Of a stretch of DNA of 64,000 nucleotides, positions 22,293 through 33,548 are shown piece after piece. A model generated the notes under the pieces. The model had not been told where the DNA came from. It saw only the letters and a program-made list of their open reading frames with translations, and did no database searches. Both the position numbers and the translations under genes were made by a program. The stretch is taken from assembly GCA_020284085.1 (NCBI GenBank), contig JACEVL010000478.1, positions 1,797,939 to 1,861,938 on the forward strand. Reading direction: 5' to 3'. The stretch's first letter is position 1, and the number at the start of each line of letters is the position of its first letter. This stretch comes from Aporrectodea caliginosa (lineage: Eukaryota > Annelida > Clitellata > Crassiclitellata > Lumbricidae).

Positions 22293-24630
22293 GTGCGTTA
22301 ATAAAACACTGTAACAAGTGCGTTAGTAAAACACTGTAGCAAGTGCGTTAATAAAACAATGTAGCAAGTGCATTAATAAAACAATGTAGCATTAATAAAA
22401 CACTGTAGCAAGTGCGTTAATAAAACACTGTAGCAAGTTAATAAAACAATGTAGCAAGTGCATTAATAAAACACTGTAGCAAGTGAGTTAATAAAACACT
22501 GTAGCAAGAGTTAATAAAACACTGTAGCAAGTGCATTAATAAAACACTGTAGCAAGTGCGTTAATAAAACAATGTAGCAAGTGTTAATAAAACACTGTAG
22601 CAAGTGCGTTAATAAAACACTGTAGCAAGTGCGTTAATAAAACACTGTAGCAAGTGCGTTAATAAAACACTGTAGCAAGTGAGTTAATAAAACACTGTAG
22701 CAAGTGAGTTAATAAAACACTGTAGCAAGTGAGTTAATAAAACAATGTAGCAAGTGAGTTAATAAAACACTAGCAAGTGCATTAATAAAACACTGTAGCA
22801 AGTGCGTCAATAAAACACTGTAGCAAGTGAGTTAATAAAACACTGTAGCAAACTTGTGCGTTAATAAAACAATGTAGCAAGTGCATTAATAAAATACTGT
22901 AGCGAGTTAATAAAACACTGTAGCAAGTGCATTAATAAAACACTGTAGCAAGTGCGTTAATAAAACACTGTAGCAAGTGTTAATAAAACACTGTAGCAAG
23001 TGCATTAATAAAACACTGTAGCAAGTGAGTTAATAAAACACTGTAGCAAGTGCATTAATAAAACACTGTAGCAAGTTAATAAAACACTGTAGCAAGTGTT
23101 AATAAAACACTGTAGCAAGTGCATTAATAAAACACTGTAGCAAGTGAGTTAATAAAACACTGTAGCAAGTGAGTTAATAAAACACTGTAGCAAGTGAGTT
23201 AATAAAACACTGTAGCAAGTGCATTAATAAAACACTGTAGCAAGTGAGTTAATAAAACACTGTAGCAAGTGAGTTAATAAAACACTGTAGCAAGTGAGTT
23301 AATAAAACACTGTAGCAAGTGAGTTAATAAAACACTGTAGCAAGTGAGTTAATAAAACACTGTAGCAAGTGCATTAATAAAACACTGTAGCAAGTGCGTT
23401 AATAAAACACTGTAGCAAGTGAGTTAATAAAACACTGTAGCAAGTGAGTTAATAAAACACTGTAGCAAGTGCATTAATAAAACAATGTAGCAAGTGAGTT
23501 AATAAAACACTGTAGCAAGTGAGTTAATAAAACACTGTAGCAAGTGAGTTAATAAAACACTGTAGCAAGTGAGTTAATAAAACAATGTAGCAAGTGAGTT
23601 AATAAAACACTGTAGCAAGTGAGTTAATAAAACACTGTAGCAAGTGAGTTAATAAAACACTGTAGCAAGTGAGTTAATAAAACACTGTAGCAAGTGAGTT
23701 AATAAAACACTGTAGTTAATAAAACACTGTAGCAAGTGAGTTAATAAAACACTGTAGCAAGTGAGTTAATAAAACACTGTAGCAAGTGAGTTAATAAAAC
23801 ACTGTAGCAAGTGAGTTAATAAAACACTGTAGCAAGTGAGTTAATAAAACACTGTAGCAAGTGAGTTAATAAAACACTGTAGCAAGTGAGTTAATAAAAC
23901 ACTGTAGCAAGTGAGTTAATAAAACACTGTAGCAAGTAGCAAGTTAATAAAACACTGTAGCAAAGTTAATAAAACACTGTAGCAAGTGCGTTAATAAAAC
24001 ACTGTAGCAAGTGAGTTAATAAAACACTGTAGCAGTTAATAAAACAATGTAGCAAGTGCGTTAATAAAATAAAACAGTAAAACACTGTAGTAAGTGCGTC
24101 AATAAAACACTGTAGCAAGTTAATAAAACACTGTAGCAAACTTGTGAGTTAATAAAACACTGTAGCAAGTGCGTTAATAAAACACTGTAGCAAGTGAGTT
24201 AATAAAACACTGTAGCAAGTGAGTTAATAAAACACTGTAGCAAGTGAGTTAATAAAACAACTAGCAAGTGCATTAGTAAAACACTGTAGTAAGTGCGTCA
24301 ATAAAACACTGTAGCAAGTGAGTTAATAAAACACTGTAGCAAACTTGTAAGTTAATAAAACAATGTAGCACGTGCGTTAATATAATAAAACACTCTAGTA
24401 AGTACGTCAATAAAACACTGTAGCAAGTGAGCTAATAAAACAATGTAGCAAACTTGTGCTTTAATAAAACACTGTAGCAAGTGCGTTAATAAAACACTGT
24501 AGCAAACTTGTGCGTTAATAAAACAATGTAGCAAGTGCGTTAATAAAACACTGTAGCAAGTGAGTTAATAAAACACTGTAGCAAGTGCGTTAATAAAACA
24601 ATGTAGCAAGTGCGTTAATAAAACACTGTT
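22293..24630. repeat. Satellite array of about 93 copies of a 25-bp unit
   Basis: Plus-strand unit GTTAATAAAACACTGTA followed by GCAAGTGA (25 bp), with variants GCAAGTGC and CATT for GAGTT and some shortened units. Homogeneous in the middle (23100-23900) and more degenerate at the edges, the usual pattern for unequal exchange. Every full unit contains AATAAA. The array ends in an inverted copy of its core (CACTGTTTTATTAAC, about 24625-24640). Confidence 0.97.
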
Positions 24631-25394
24631 TTATTAACACATGAACAAAACAGCATTTAAAGGAAACATTACTAGAAACTAGAATCAGAGTGGATAATTA
24701 TGGCTATGACTCAGCCATACAAACACCGAAGAAAATGAACGTGAACAAACTGAGCAAAGTAAACATATTTAAAAAATCAAACAATCCCAGCAGATCTTAA
24801 GTTGCAACAATGAATTTTTAAATTTTATTGGATTTTACCAGATTTTCAAAATAAAAATTTAACCTATTTCTACCTGATGCATTAATTACATATTTTGGCC
24901 TTAATACATCATGTGGCATATAGTTTGCAATACAGTTAGCCAAAGGTGCAGCTGCATTAAATAAGCGCAAAAATCAGTAATCACAATTTTAGGGGAAAAT
25001 CCATTTTCCAGCTGATCTAGTACGAGACACGTGGTAAGATATGCAAGCATCTTCATGTGGTTTGGTCGATGCAAAATCCAAATCAACAGTCATTAATTTT
25101 AGAAAATGGATTAACATTACAGACTCTTGAAATAAGAATGGCCATGATGGTTGAAGGTCAAGAACAGTTTTGCATTTATTGATATCCTAATGCTGCAAAA
25201 AGGTGAGATCCATTAAATCATTAATAGCATCCATCTGCCAGGCCCCTCTCCTTCACCAAATTTTCTTGCCAATTCAACTTGCTTCTCCAACAAAGATTCC
25301 AAGGTTCCACCATCTGGAATATCTTTTGGATTGCGATTCTTGGCCGAGGTCACATGTACAAATTATACCACTAAAACTGCTCGAGAATCAATAA
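24631..25394 (-). pseudogene. Unidentified coding remnants upstream of the zinc-finger exon
   Basis: 24631-24900 is paralogous to 28153-28375 (shared words CTATGACTCAGC, ACACCGAAGA, GAACAAACTG, ATTGGATTTTACCA). Beyond it the minus strand keeps two open stretches. At about 25355-25200: KNRNPKDIPDGGTLES then LLEKQVELARKFGEGEG. At 25086-24810, across a frameshift: LAYLTTCLVLDQLENGF, KIVITDFCAYL, AAPLANCIANYMPHDVL and GRNRLNFYFENL. I do not recognise the family. The conserved-looking composition suggests real, now broken, coding sequence, perhaps part of the same multi-copy zinc-finger gene. Confidence 0.4.
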
Positions 25395-26689
25395 TCATGA
25401 AGTAACTTCAATTAGTCCTGAACAAAGTTTTTACAGGAACATTAATGATTATGTATACTGTGTGTACTGTTTGCTCTAACTGTTATACAGTACTTAGCCA
25501 TTTTCCAAGGTTTTCCAAGACCTAGTTGTAAAACCTAAAAAATTTCATGGTTTTCCTGCATGGCCTGGAAAACCAAAAATGAATTTCAAGGGTTTCCAGA
25601 AATCAAGACCGCTTACGAATGTAATGTAACATAACAAGACATTTCTAAAGAGCCACTTAAGAGCTGAACACATGGCCAACAGCTGAAAAAGTGCATCTTT
25701 AACAGTCTAGAGAAACCAAATTGTCCCCTTGCAGCATTAATGTCACGTTCGGAGGGTGGAAGAGCAGCCCATATCTGTGGTGCCGCTAGTGAGAAGTCCT
25801 GAGAACCTTGGGATTGGTCGCACGACAGATCTGATCGGTTTCTTGTTTATTATTGTCCACTTTGGACCCCTTTGATTGATCCAAAATATGCATCTAAAAC
25901 AAACAAACAAACAAATAGAATTCAGTAATAAAATTGTCTATAGAGTGTATATGCAGAAAGGTATTCTGAAACTGGGTTTTGCTAAAAAAATCTTTTTTAT
26001 AAAAAAGCCAAAGGGATTAAAAATGGCTTTGACTGACAATAACTGATGGATGTTTAGTCAGCACTTCTGTAGGGTACATTATACTTTCTATGGCACGTTT
26101 GACATATAATATGTTCTGATAAAATACTAGAATTTATTAAGCTCACAAGAAGTAATAAAAACAAATGATAAAATAACAACAAAATTAATTTAACCCAAGA
26201 ACTACATTTGCCATGTCAGAAAATTGTCAGAGTCAAAGCGATGCCACCAACCACCAGGCCTCCTCCCATAGTGATAAACCCTGCTACTGTCAGCTGCTCA
26301 TTCAAAGTTTTCCTTGCTCAAATGACCACCTGGCAGCAGTTTAGATGTGCTGATAGTATAGCAAGAGTGAGTCACCAGGATACCTAATTTGGGTCCGATT
26401 TTTATTTGCCAACTAAATCCAAATATTTTCAACAATCAACACCTCCAAAAACACAGAAAATGATTAATTATTTCATTTTTAAAGCCAGTTATGCCCAGCA
26501 CTGCTTTAAATAGAAATCATAACTGGTTTGGTTGCTGGTTTCAATAGTGTGTGCTATTAGAAAAAAATCAATTTGCAATCTGATCAAATGGAGCATTAAC
26601 TCAGAAATGTTATATTTAAGTCATTGCATCTTTGCAAAATGTCTACAAGTAGCATTAGTTTGGATTTGCCAATTCATATTACAGAAAAC
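25395..26689. other. Unassigned AT-rich sequence
   Basis: No gene recognised. Repeated TTTTCCAAGG/GGTTTTCC words at 25500-25600 hint at an old repeat. Confidence 0.3.
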
Positions 26690-27638
26690 TGGTGCCATTG
26701 CTGGATAATCATTCGCTGGGATATCATTTCTGTGCTGATGATACTCAAATCTGCACTTCATTTGACAGTCTGCCATGCGACTCATCTGTACAGCTGTTGT
26801 CTGCTGTCTTTGATGAGGTACAGTCCTGGATGGCATCCAGTAACTCTTCCTTAACCCATCAGACTAAATTTCTGCTACTGGGCACTCCACAGCAACTTAA
26901 AAAATTTGATCGGCTTAAGTCACTTAAACTGGGTGACTCAACTGTTCAGCTGGTCGATGCTGCATGTAACTTAGGCGTCGTTTTAAGTTCTACCACGTCT
27001 CTCACTGGCCATGTAAACAGTAATTGTAAGTCATCCTACATGTTTGTTTGTGACATACGCAGAATTAGGAGTTATGTACCCATGTCTGTGAGGATATCTC
27101 TGGCAAAATGCATTAGTTTCCAGTCACCAAGATTACTGTAACACACTTCTTACTGGTATCAAAGTTCAACATGCTGAAGCTGCAGCGGGTTCAGAACTCT
27201 TTGGCTAGAGCCGTAACTAATACATGTATCCAAATATGAACATATAACCCCATGCTTAAATCTTGCACTGGCTTCCTGTTCAGCAAAGAATTCGTTTCTT
27301 CCTGGGGCTCATAGTTTATAAAACTGTAAACTCTGGCCAACCACAATATTTAAAATCAGTTCTTATTCCCTAGACTTATCATTATTCAATGAGGTCATCT
27401 GTTTATTTTTGTCTGGTCATACCTAAATCAAGAACTGTTCTCAAGTGGTGAACGGGCTTTTTCAGTTGCTGGGCCTAGTTTTTGGAACTCTCATCCTGTG
27501 TCTCTGCGTCTCACTAAGTAGTTTGTGTCATTTCGTTTTCTGCTGAAAACTTACCTCTTTCAAATTGCTTATCTGCCGTAGGCTGCCTCTCTGTCTCTTA
27601 TGGAATGACCTTCTGGATGTTGACCTGATTACGGCATG
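26690..27638 (+). pseudogene. CR1-like LINE 3' fragment inserted in a zinc-finger pseudogene
   Basis: The plus strand encodes RT motif C (LGYHFCADDTQICTSF), SWMASSNSSL, LGVVLSSTTSLTGHV and IRRIRSYVPMSVRISLAK. After a frameshift near 27130 further C-terminal pieces are readable (ILHWLPVQQRIRFFLGL, SVLIP-TYHYSMRSS). The 3' end CTGGATGTTGACCTGATTAC matches the 3' UTR of the element at 42.6-43.8 kb. It abuts the zinc-finger remnant at about 27637, inside that ORF. 5'-truncated and frameshifted. Confidence 0.85.
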
Positions 27639-28150
27639 ATATTTTGAATCGTACTGGCAGAAAGCAGGATTTTGGCCTGCAATTTTAAACAAAACAACGC
27701 AATGTTATTTAAAAATTCAGATTTCCAATCTTCAGAAATCACACTCATATTATCATCACAATCAAAATAATCTTCATTAATGCATTCATCATTACTGTCA
27801 CCAAGGTCCAAATGTGAACTTAATATTTAATATTCCAGCATCAGAGTTTGAATTTTTAATGAAGAATCTAAATTTTTGTGACATCGAGAAACATGAAATG
27901 TAAATGATGATTTCTTTGCAAATAATTTTACAGCACTTCTCAAATGGGAAGTCAAGAGCCGTTTTATGAAAGAATATAGGATTTCAAGTGTGCAAGATGA
28001 AAACAACAGTTAAATTGTTAGAAATAAATGAGCACGTGGCAACATTACATACGAAACTTGTACCGTAATGCTCTACAATCTTGCGAAATGTTACCTTCTG
28101 ATTTCTTAAAACATGCATTCGTAAAGCATTGTGCGTTAATAAAACACTGT
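27637..28150 (-). pseudogene. Degenerate C2H2 zinc-finger exon, copy 2
   Basis: Paralogue of 21961-22292, minus strand. It reads VTFRKIVEHYGTSFVCNV and CSFISNNLTV (frame 1). After frameshifts it reads FPFEKCCKI and then FAKKSSFTFHVSRCHK, a recognisable C2H2 end. About 80 bases further on, 27811-27629 gives DLGDSNDECINEDYFDCDD and then FLNNIALFCLKLQAKILLSA, an acidic linker followed by a segment that recurs after such fingers in multi-copy animal genes (from memory, not searched). A LINE cuts the ORF at about 27637. Non-functional. Confidence 0.6.
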
Positions 28151-28375
28151 AGCAATGAGCAAAACAGAAAAAGAAATATTGCTAGAATTAGCGCGAATAC
28201 TATGACTCAGCGATACCAACACCGAAGACAATGAACGCGAACAAACTGGGCAAGTCAAAAGTCAAAAAATTCCAGCAGATGTCAAACACAGAATAAGAAG
28301 TAGAATTAGCTGAGCGACGGTCGACTGCAACAATGAAATTTTTGAAATTTAATTGGATTTTACCACATTTTCAGT
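28131..28375. repeat. Paralogue of the satellite flanks with a single 25-bp unit
   Basis: Left side 27890-28130 matches 22060-22290. Right side 28153-28375 matches 24640-24840. Between them one copy of GTGCGTTAATAAAACACTGT plus AGCAA (28131-28155) stands where the other locus has about 93. Confidence 0.85.
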
Positions 28376-28855
28376 TGGTTGAAATGATCCTCACGCGCCA
28401 TAATCGGGAAACAAAGGAACTTCGACATCCCTGAAGTCAAATACTCTCGAAGCCTTCCAACGCGTTGCCAGCTAAATTTTTATAGCGCATAATTTTATCT
28501 TAATAAGTACGACTAACACGCAGCAAGTGTTTATTTATTTAATAATTCATTGAAGGTTACCATAATAGAGTACAGTCCAGTCCGAAAAATCAGTCCATAG
28601 AAAATTAATGTGAACTATAATTTCATTATATTTATATTATTTCATCTTAAAAATTGTCTATGAAAGTTTAAATTATGACAAACATTTACACGCATTGTAA
28701 CGAGTGCAGTCTGTAAGCATTAGCCGACATGGGCTGATATCTCCCATAACGCGAATTTCGTCTTCGAGTTCATTAACCATTTCTAAGCTTAAGCAGAATT
28801 TAGCTTAATAAGAATTTTGGTTTTTGCTAGATTAGTATTTTTAATGATTATATTA
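28376..28855. other. Unassigned AT-rich sequence
   Basis: No gene or repeat recognised. Confidence 0.3.
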
Positions 28856-28970
28856 TAACATATTCTTATAAAATCCAATCTAACCTATTCTATTATAATC
28901 TAATCCAATCTAACCTATTCTATTCTAATCCAATCTAACATATTCTATTCTAATCTAATCTACCGTCGAG
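28856..28970. repeat. Short minisatellite built on AATCTAAC/TATTCT
   Basis: Tandem variants of AATCCAATCTAACCTATTCT-like units, about five copies. Confidence 0.75.
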
Positions 28971-29590
28971 CCTGGTCAGGATGGCTTAACGGTAATAGAA
29001 CTAGATTTAAAAAAAGACTTACCTTAGAGAGTACGCTGATCATGACGAGACCATTACTCAGATGCTGAGCATGTGAAAAGTTGCCGTAAAGATCGGAATT
29101 GTATCCGACGATCTGAATCTAAAAGTAACCGACATTCGTTAACTATTGTCTACCATTGTAGGGCCTCTTTATTAATTTATTTAGCTGCGCTCACAGCAGT
29201 GGCCATTCAGTAGCGCTCTCAGTGCGAGAACCCCTAGAGAAGAAGAAGGTTTTGAGGAGGGAGAAGGCTGTAGGAAGAGACCCAGAAAGAATGAATCTAA
29301 AAGTAGGCTAACCGACATTCGTTAACTATTGGCTATGCTAACTTGCTAAGTGTTGGACTGTTGTTCTACGTATGTATGTATATATGCATAATTGCATATG
29401 GCTATTATATAGCGCCTTACAAGAACCTCACTAAGTCTTTATACAAGAGCTATCCTGTTTGTCACTACATAGAACACAGAGATACACAGATACCAACATG
29501 CATGCTTACTTATACACATACAACATACATGCATACATGCATACATGCATATATACATGCATGCATAAATGCATACATGCATACATCTGG
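28971..29590. other. Unassigned sequence ending in a (CATA)n tract
   Basis: No gene recognised. A TATAGCGCC word at about 29408 resembles LINE/SINE tails. A CATGCATA-type microsatellite occupies about 29505-29585. Confidence 0.4.
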
Positions 29591-29598
29591 CTACTAAT

Positions 29599-29817
29599 TA
29601 GAGAAGGGCATGATTAGTTAAATTGCTAAGTGATTAGAATTAGAATTAGCAAAATCTTGTAACTAATCTATTAGAATTAGAATTTGATGTTTGTCTAAAA
29701 ATGTCTAATCGATTAGCTAATCGCTTAGTTAACTTGCTTATCGATTAGAATTAGAATTAGCTGTTTGTCTAATCCATTAGCTAGTCGATTAGGATATCGA
29801 TTAGTTTCCCATCTCTG
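29599..29817. mobile_element. 219-bp hAT-type MITE with 8-bp TSD
   Basis: Right terminus CCCATCTCTG is the inverted repeat of CAGAGATGGG; left terminus TAGAGAAGGG is a mutated version. The element is flanked on both sides by CTACTAAT (29591-29598 and 29818-29825), an exact 8-bp TSD. Its interior is almost entirely subterminal CTAATCGATTAG/TTAGAATTAG words. Same family as 37466-38438. Confidence 0.85.
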
Positions 29818-29825
29818 CTACTAAT

Positions 29826-30170
29826 ATACACCTTTCCTTTTCAGTTTCTCAAAATGTCGCAGCATAGAGACCTACCACTCACGGTATATATGCGCTTATT
29901 CAAATAATCACATATAAAATATACCTATATGTGTGTGTATATAAGCATATTTGTGTATATATAAATATATGAAATTAGTGTGCATATATACATGTAAACG
30001 TATGATAGGATGCATATGTATATAGTTGAAATACAGCGTACAATTAGTTGGATAATGTATTGCTGGGCTGCTACACAATGTACCTGTACAATTCTCGTGT
30101 GTCCAGCAGAACAGACTCGGTCGGATGAAATAATGACATCATTATGAAACCCCGGTGGGGAAGATGGGAG
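29826..30170. other. AT-rich spacer with TATATA and CATATA tracts
   Basis: Low-complexity sequence; no gene recognised. Confidence 0.5.
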
Positions 30171-30450
30171 GGAGAGGTGTATTTAGAAGGCGGAGGAGGA
30201 GGAAGAGAGAAAGAGGAGGAGGAGAGGGAGGAGGAGGAAGAAGGAAGAGGGAAAGGAGAAAGAGGGAGACGAGGAGGAGAGGGATGAGGAGGAGGAAGAG
30301 GAAGGGAAGGAGGAGAAGGAGGAGGCGGGGAGGAAAGGACGGAGAAGGAGGATGAGGAGGAACATAAATAGCAAAAGAAGGAGGAGCAGAAACAAGAGGA
30401 AGGAGGAGGAGAAAGATGAAGACGAAGATGTAGAGGAGGGGAGGAGTGTG
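30171..30450. repeat. Purine-rich (GGA/GAA)n tract
   Basis: About 280 bases of nearly uninterrupted purines on the plus strand. ORFs crossing it on either strand are compositional artefacts. Confidence 0.9.
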
Positions 30451-30631
30451 ATGGGGGTTGGTGGGGAGGGGTGCCTCGACAGTGCGATCGTCGGTGATCC
30501 ATCATGCTCTGCTTCGACGGGGTCACGACCTCGAGCTGACCTCAACGAGGACACGTGTTAGGAGACTGAACATTCGCACCGCGTCTGGTAAGTTTTTTTG
30601 CCGGCCGCGGATTAAGCTCAAGGTAAGGTAA

Positions 30632-31819
30632 GCTCAAGCAGGTTTCAGAAGTGGAAGAAGTACGATAGACCAGCTGTTCGTGATAAGGCAGATATCTGAA
30701 AAATACTTTGAAAAAAACAAGATACTATATAACAACTTCATAGACTTCAGACAAGCCTTTGACAGCGTCTGGCAGGAGGGGCTATGTCAGGTGTTGAGGC
30801 ACTTTGGAGTGCCTGAGAAACAGGTGAGATTATTGGAGGACCTGTATAGCAAATCGATCAGTGCAGTGAGAGTGGACGGAGAGCTAACAGAATGGTTTAG
30901 AACGGCTGTGGGGGTAAGACAGGGATGCGGATTGTCACCAGATCTCTTCAATCTGATACTGGAAGCAGTAATGAATTTGGCGCTGAATAATGCTGAAGAA
31001 GGAATACTTATAGGAGGCAGAAGACTCAATAATCTTAGATTCGCGGATGATATAGACCTTGTGGCGGAGAGCAAATTACAGCTACAGGAGCTGACCAACA
31101 AAGTGGATTCCAGCAGCAAAAGACTAGGGCTCAGGATCAACGCCTAAAAGACCAAAACAATGACAGTGGGGAAAGGACAGGAGGCACTAGACATCAGATT
31201 GGGAGGAGAGGAGTTGGAGCAAGTAACCGAGTTTGCATATCTAGGAGGGCTTATTACAGAAGATGCCAGATGCACAAAAGACATCAAACGGAGAAGTACT
31301 CTAGCGTGTGCAATGTTCGGTAAACTAAATAAGATCTGGAAAGATAAAAGCATATCAACGAGAACAAAGTTGAAGTTATACGAAACCTTTGTCATACCGG
31401 TACTACTATATGGCTCAGAATGCTGGTGCCTGAGGAGGGAGGATGAGAGGAGACTCTTGACGACGGAAATGAGCTGGCTGAGAAGAATAAAGGGCAGGAG
31501 CAAAAGAGATAGGATTAGAAATGAGGTGACTAGAAGAGAGCTGGGACAGACGGATACAATTGTCGATAGAATAAGGAAGAAAAGGCTAAAGTGGCTGGGA
31601 CATGTGATGAGAATGGGCAATGACAGATTACCATCGATGGCTTTACACGGATATGTGGAGGGAACTAGGAGTAGAGGAAGACAACAAAAGACATGGATGG
31701 ATAATATACGAGAGGATCTGGAGAGAATGAAGATGAACATTGCAGAAGCAAAGGAACAAATCAAGGACAGAGAATTCTGGAGACGACAAGTTGAGGACTC
31801 ATCGTTGGCCTTGGCCTGA
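30632..31819 (+). pseudogene. RTE-like retrotransposon reverse transcriptase with one nonsense codon
   Basis: A single frame is open from about 30632 to 31819 except for TAA at 31145-31147. Motifs in order: QAGFRSGRSTIDQ (RT motif 2 region), NNFIDFRQAFDSVW (motif A), VGVRQGCGLSPDLFNL (motif B), LRFADDIDLVA (catalytic motif C), FAYLGGLITEDARC (thumb), PVLLYGSECWCLRREDERRL and the C-terminal KKRLKWLGHVMRM and GRQQKTWMDNI segments usual in RTE-type and related LINEs. The endonuclease half is missing, so the copy is 5'-truncated. Its near-perfect frame suggests recent insertion. A 3' UTR of unclear length follows. Confidence 0.9.
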
Positions 31820-32238
31820 CGGAGGAGAAGCAAAGAAGGAGGAGAAGAAGCGCAAGGGTCTGGATAACGGTCAGTCGGTGTGAGGGTGTTGGTTGCTAAG
31901 GGCATCGTTCCCTCTCCTCAGAACAGATGGGAGATGTGGCTCCCCCTCTGATGGAGACTGCCCTCAAATTCAGAGAAAATGAAGACGCAAACTCATCATA
32001 GACAGGTTAATGGTCCAATGTACTTCGGGTTCTTGTTATTGTTTTTCTTATTCTTCAGCTGAATCAGCTCCCTTTCCACATTCTTATTCCATTTCTTGTT
32101 CTTGTTCTTGTAGTTGTCGTTTTTAATTCTTTTTCTCTTCTTCGTCGCCTTACCCTTCCCCTTCCGCTTATCCTTCCTCCTCCTCCTCTTCCTCTTCATC
32201 AACCTGTACCTCTTCCCCTATCTCTTCCTCTTCCTCGA
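31820..32238. other. LINE 3' UTR and pyrimidine-rich sequence
   Basis: About 170 bases downstream of the RT stop are probably its 3' UTR. 32030-32235 is TTCTT/CCTCTT-rich and has no gene. Confidence 0.45.
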
Positions 32239-32641
32239 TTCTCTCACATCTCTACATTTATATCTGAACAACTTCACTGGCTACCTCTCTGTGCGCATCC
32301 AATTTAAAGTTCTCATTCTCGTTCTCAAATCTCAACTGGGTCTTGCTCCAAAATATCTTTCACACCAAATTCACCGTCCCCTCTCTGCAACATCATTGAC
32401 CGACTTGACCTCTTCGTTCCCCGTGTTAGGGCCATATATTGGCTAAATCTAGATGCTTTGCCTGCATAGGTTCCTCTCTATGGAATCGACTGCCTCCTTC
32501 TCTACGCTCTACAATCCTCTCTGGTAGCATCTCTACCTATTTCTCTCACCTTAAAACCTTCCTTTTCTCTCGGAGTACCTCGTAATGGAAGCGCTTCTGA
32601 AAGGCTTATGCTGTGAGAAGCGCTTTATCAAATACAATACA
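32239..32641 (+). pseudogene. 3' end of a CR1-like LINE, same family as the intact copy
   Basis: Closely matches 62440-62855 of the intact element, from CGATTCTCTCACATCTCTAC through TGCTGTGAGAAGCGCTTTAT. Encoded pieces include RIQFKVLILVLKSQLGLAPK. It has small deletions and an in-frame stop, and it is 5'-truncated. Confidence 0.9.
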
Positions 32642-33548
32642 ACACAATCCTCTTCCTCCTTCTCTTCCTCCTCCTCTTCTTTTATTTTCTTGGTTAGCGG
32701 AAGTTTACCCATTATATATCGATCGAAGCGACTACCGATTGACTCTATTTTATAGACGCCATCACTGACAATTACAGTCAGTAACAGACAGATTTCGATC
32801 GTAATCGTAATCCACCGTTTCAACTTCACTTATGTCCTGATATTGATCTGATTACGGCTTGGTTTTGTTGTGCCATCGGTTGATGCTTTGTGCATTAGAC
32901 ACCGGCGCAATAGAAGAATAGACAATCATATGGAACTCAAGTCATGTACTGCGCAGCCTTTTCCCACCGATAGTCCGACGGAGCTATGCACTGCGCGAAA
33001 GACCTCGTGACTTTGAATTGCCAAATAAAGACGATCGTAGCTTCATCCCCCGTGTGCTCTTTAAGTCAATATCAAAGAGATAGTACTGTTCGTAACTCAA
33101 TCCAATCCATCAGTTCATTGTCGTACTGACATCTGACGATAACACTAATAATTATAGCTTTTTTCTCTCTGTTTTTCTTCTATGTGAAAAGTTGCGGTTT
33201 GTCAACTTTCTACTTTCAATAAACGAAATTATATAGAAGTTACTAATTACATTTACAATGCACTCAACGAAGATTAAAATATGTAAGAAACAATTGTTGG
33301 AACATGAGCGATGATTTGTGCACACACTTGCACACACATAAACACAAGCACGCACACCCATGCATAGATACATATATTTGTAATATTCATATGCACGCAA
33401 TAAACCCAAATGGCTATCAACAGGAACAGATGATGATGATGATAAATCTGAGTTACATTCGGTTCCGGTTCGCAGTTACATGTAATGTAGCACTAGATTT
33501 ATATAGCGCCTAATCGACCGGGACATCCACTTTAATATAGTATATTAA
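32642..33548. other. Spacer with LINE 3'-UTR scraps
   Basis: About 32840-32925 reads TGATCTGATTACGGCTTGG, GCCATCGGTTGATGC and ATTAGACACCGGCGCAATAG, matching (inverted) the 3' UTR of the LINE at 42.6 kb. About 33495-33515 (TTTATATAGCGCC) is another LINE/SINE terminus. No gene. Confidence 0.55.

Noticed and set aside
22293..24630. CRISPR-like array
   Set aside because: The 25-bp units are contiguous without unique spacers and the genome is eukaryotic; it is an ordinary satellite.
30071..30561. ORFs of 120-150 codons on both strands, Ser/Pro-rich or Arg/Glu-rich
   Set aside because: Composition artefact of the purine-rich tract; no motif.
31144..31905. 253-codon minus-strand ORF
   Set aside because: Antisense shadow of the RTE-like reverse transcriptase.
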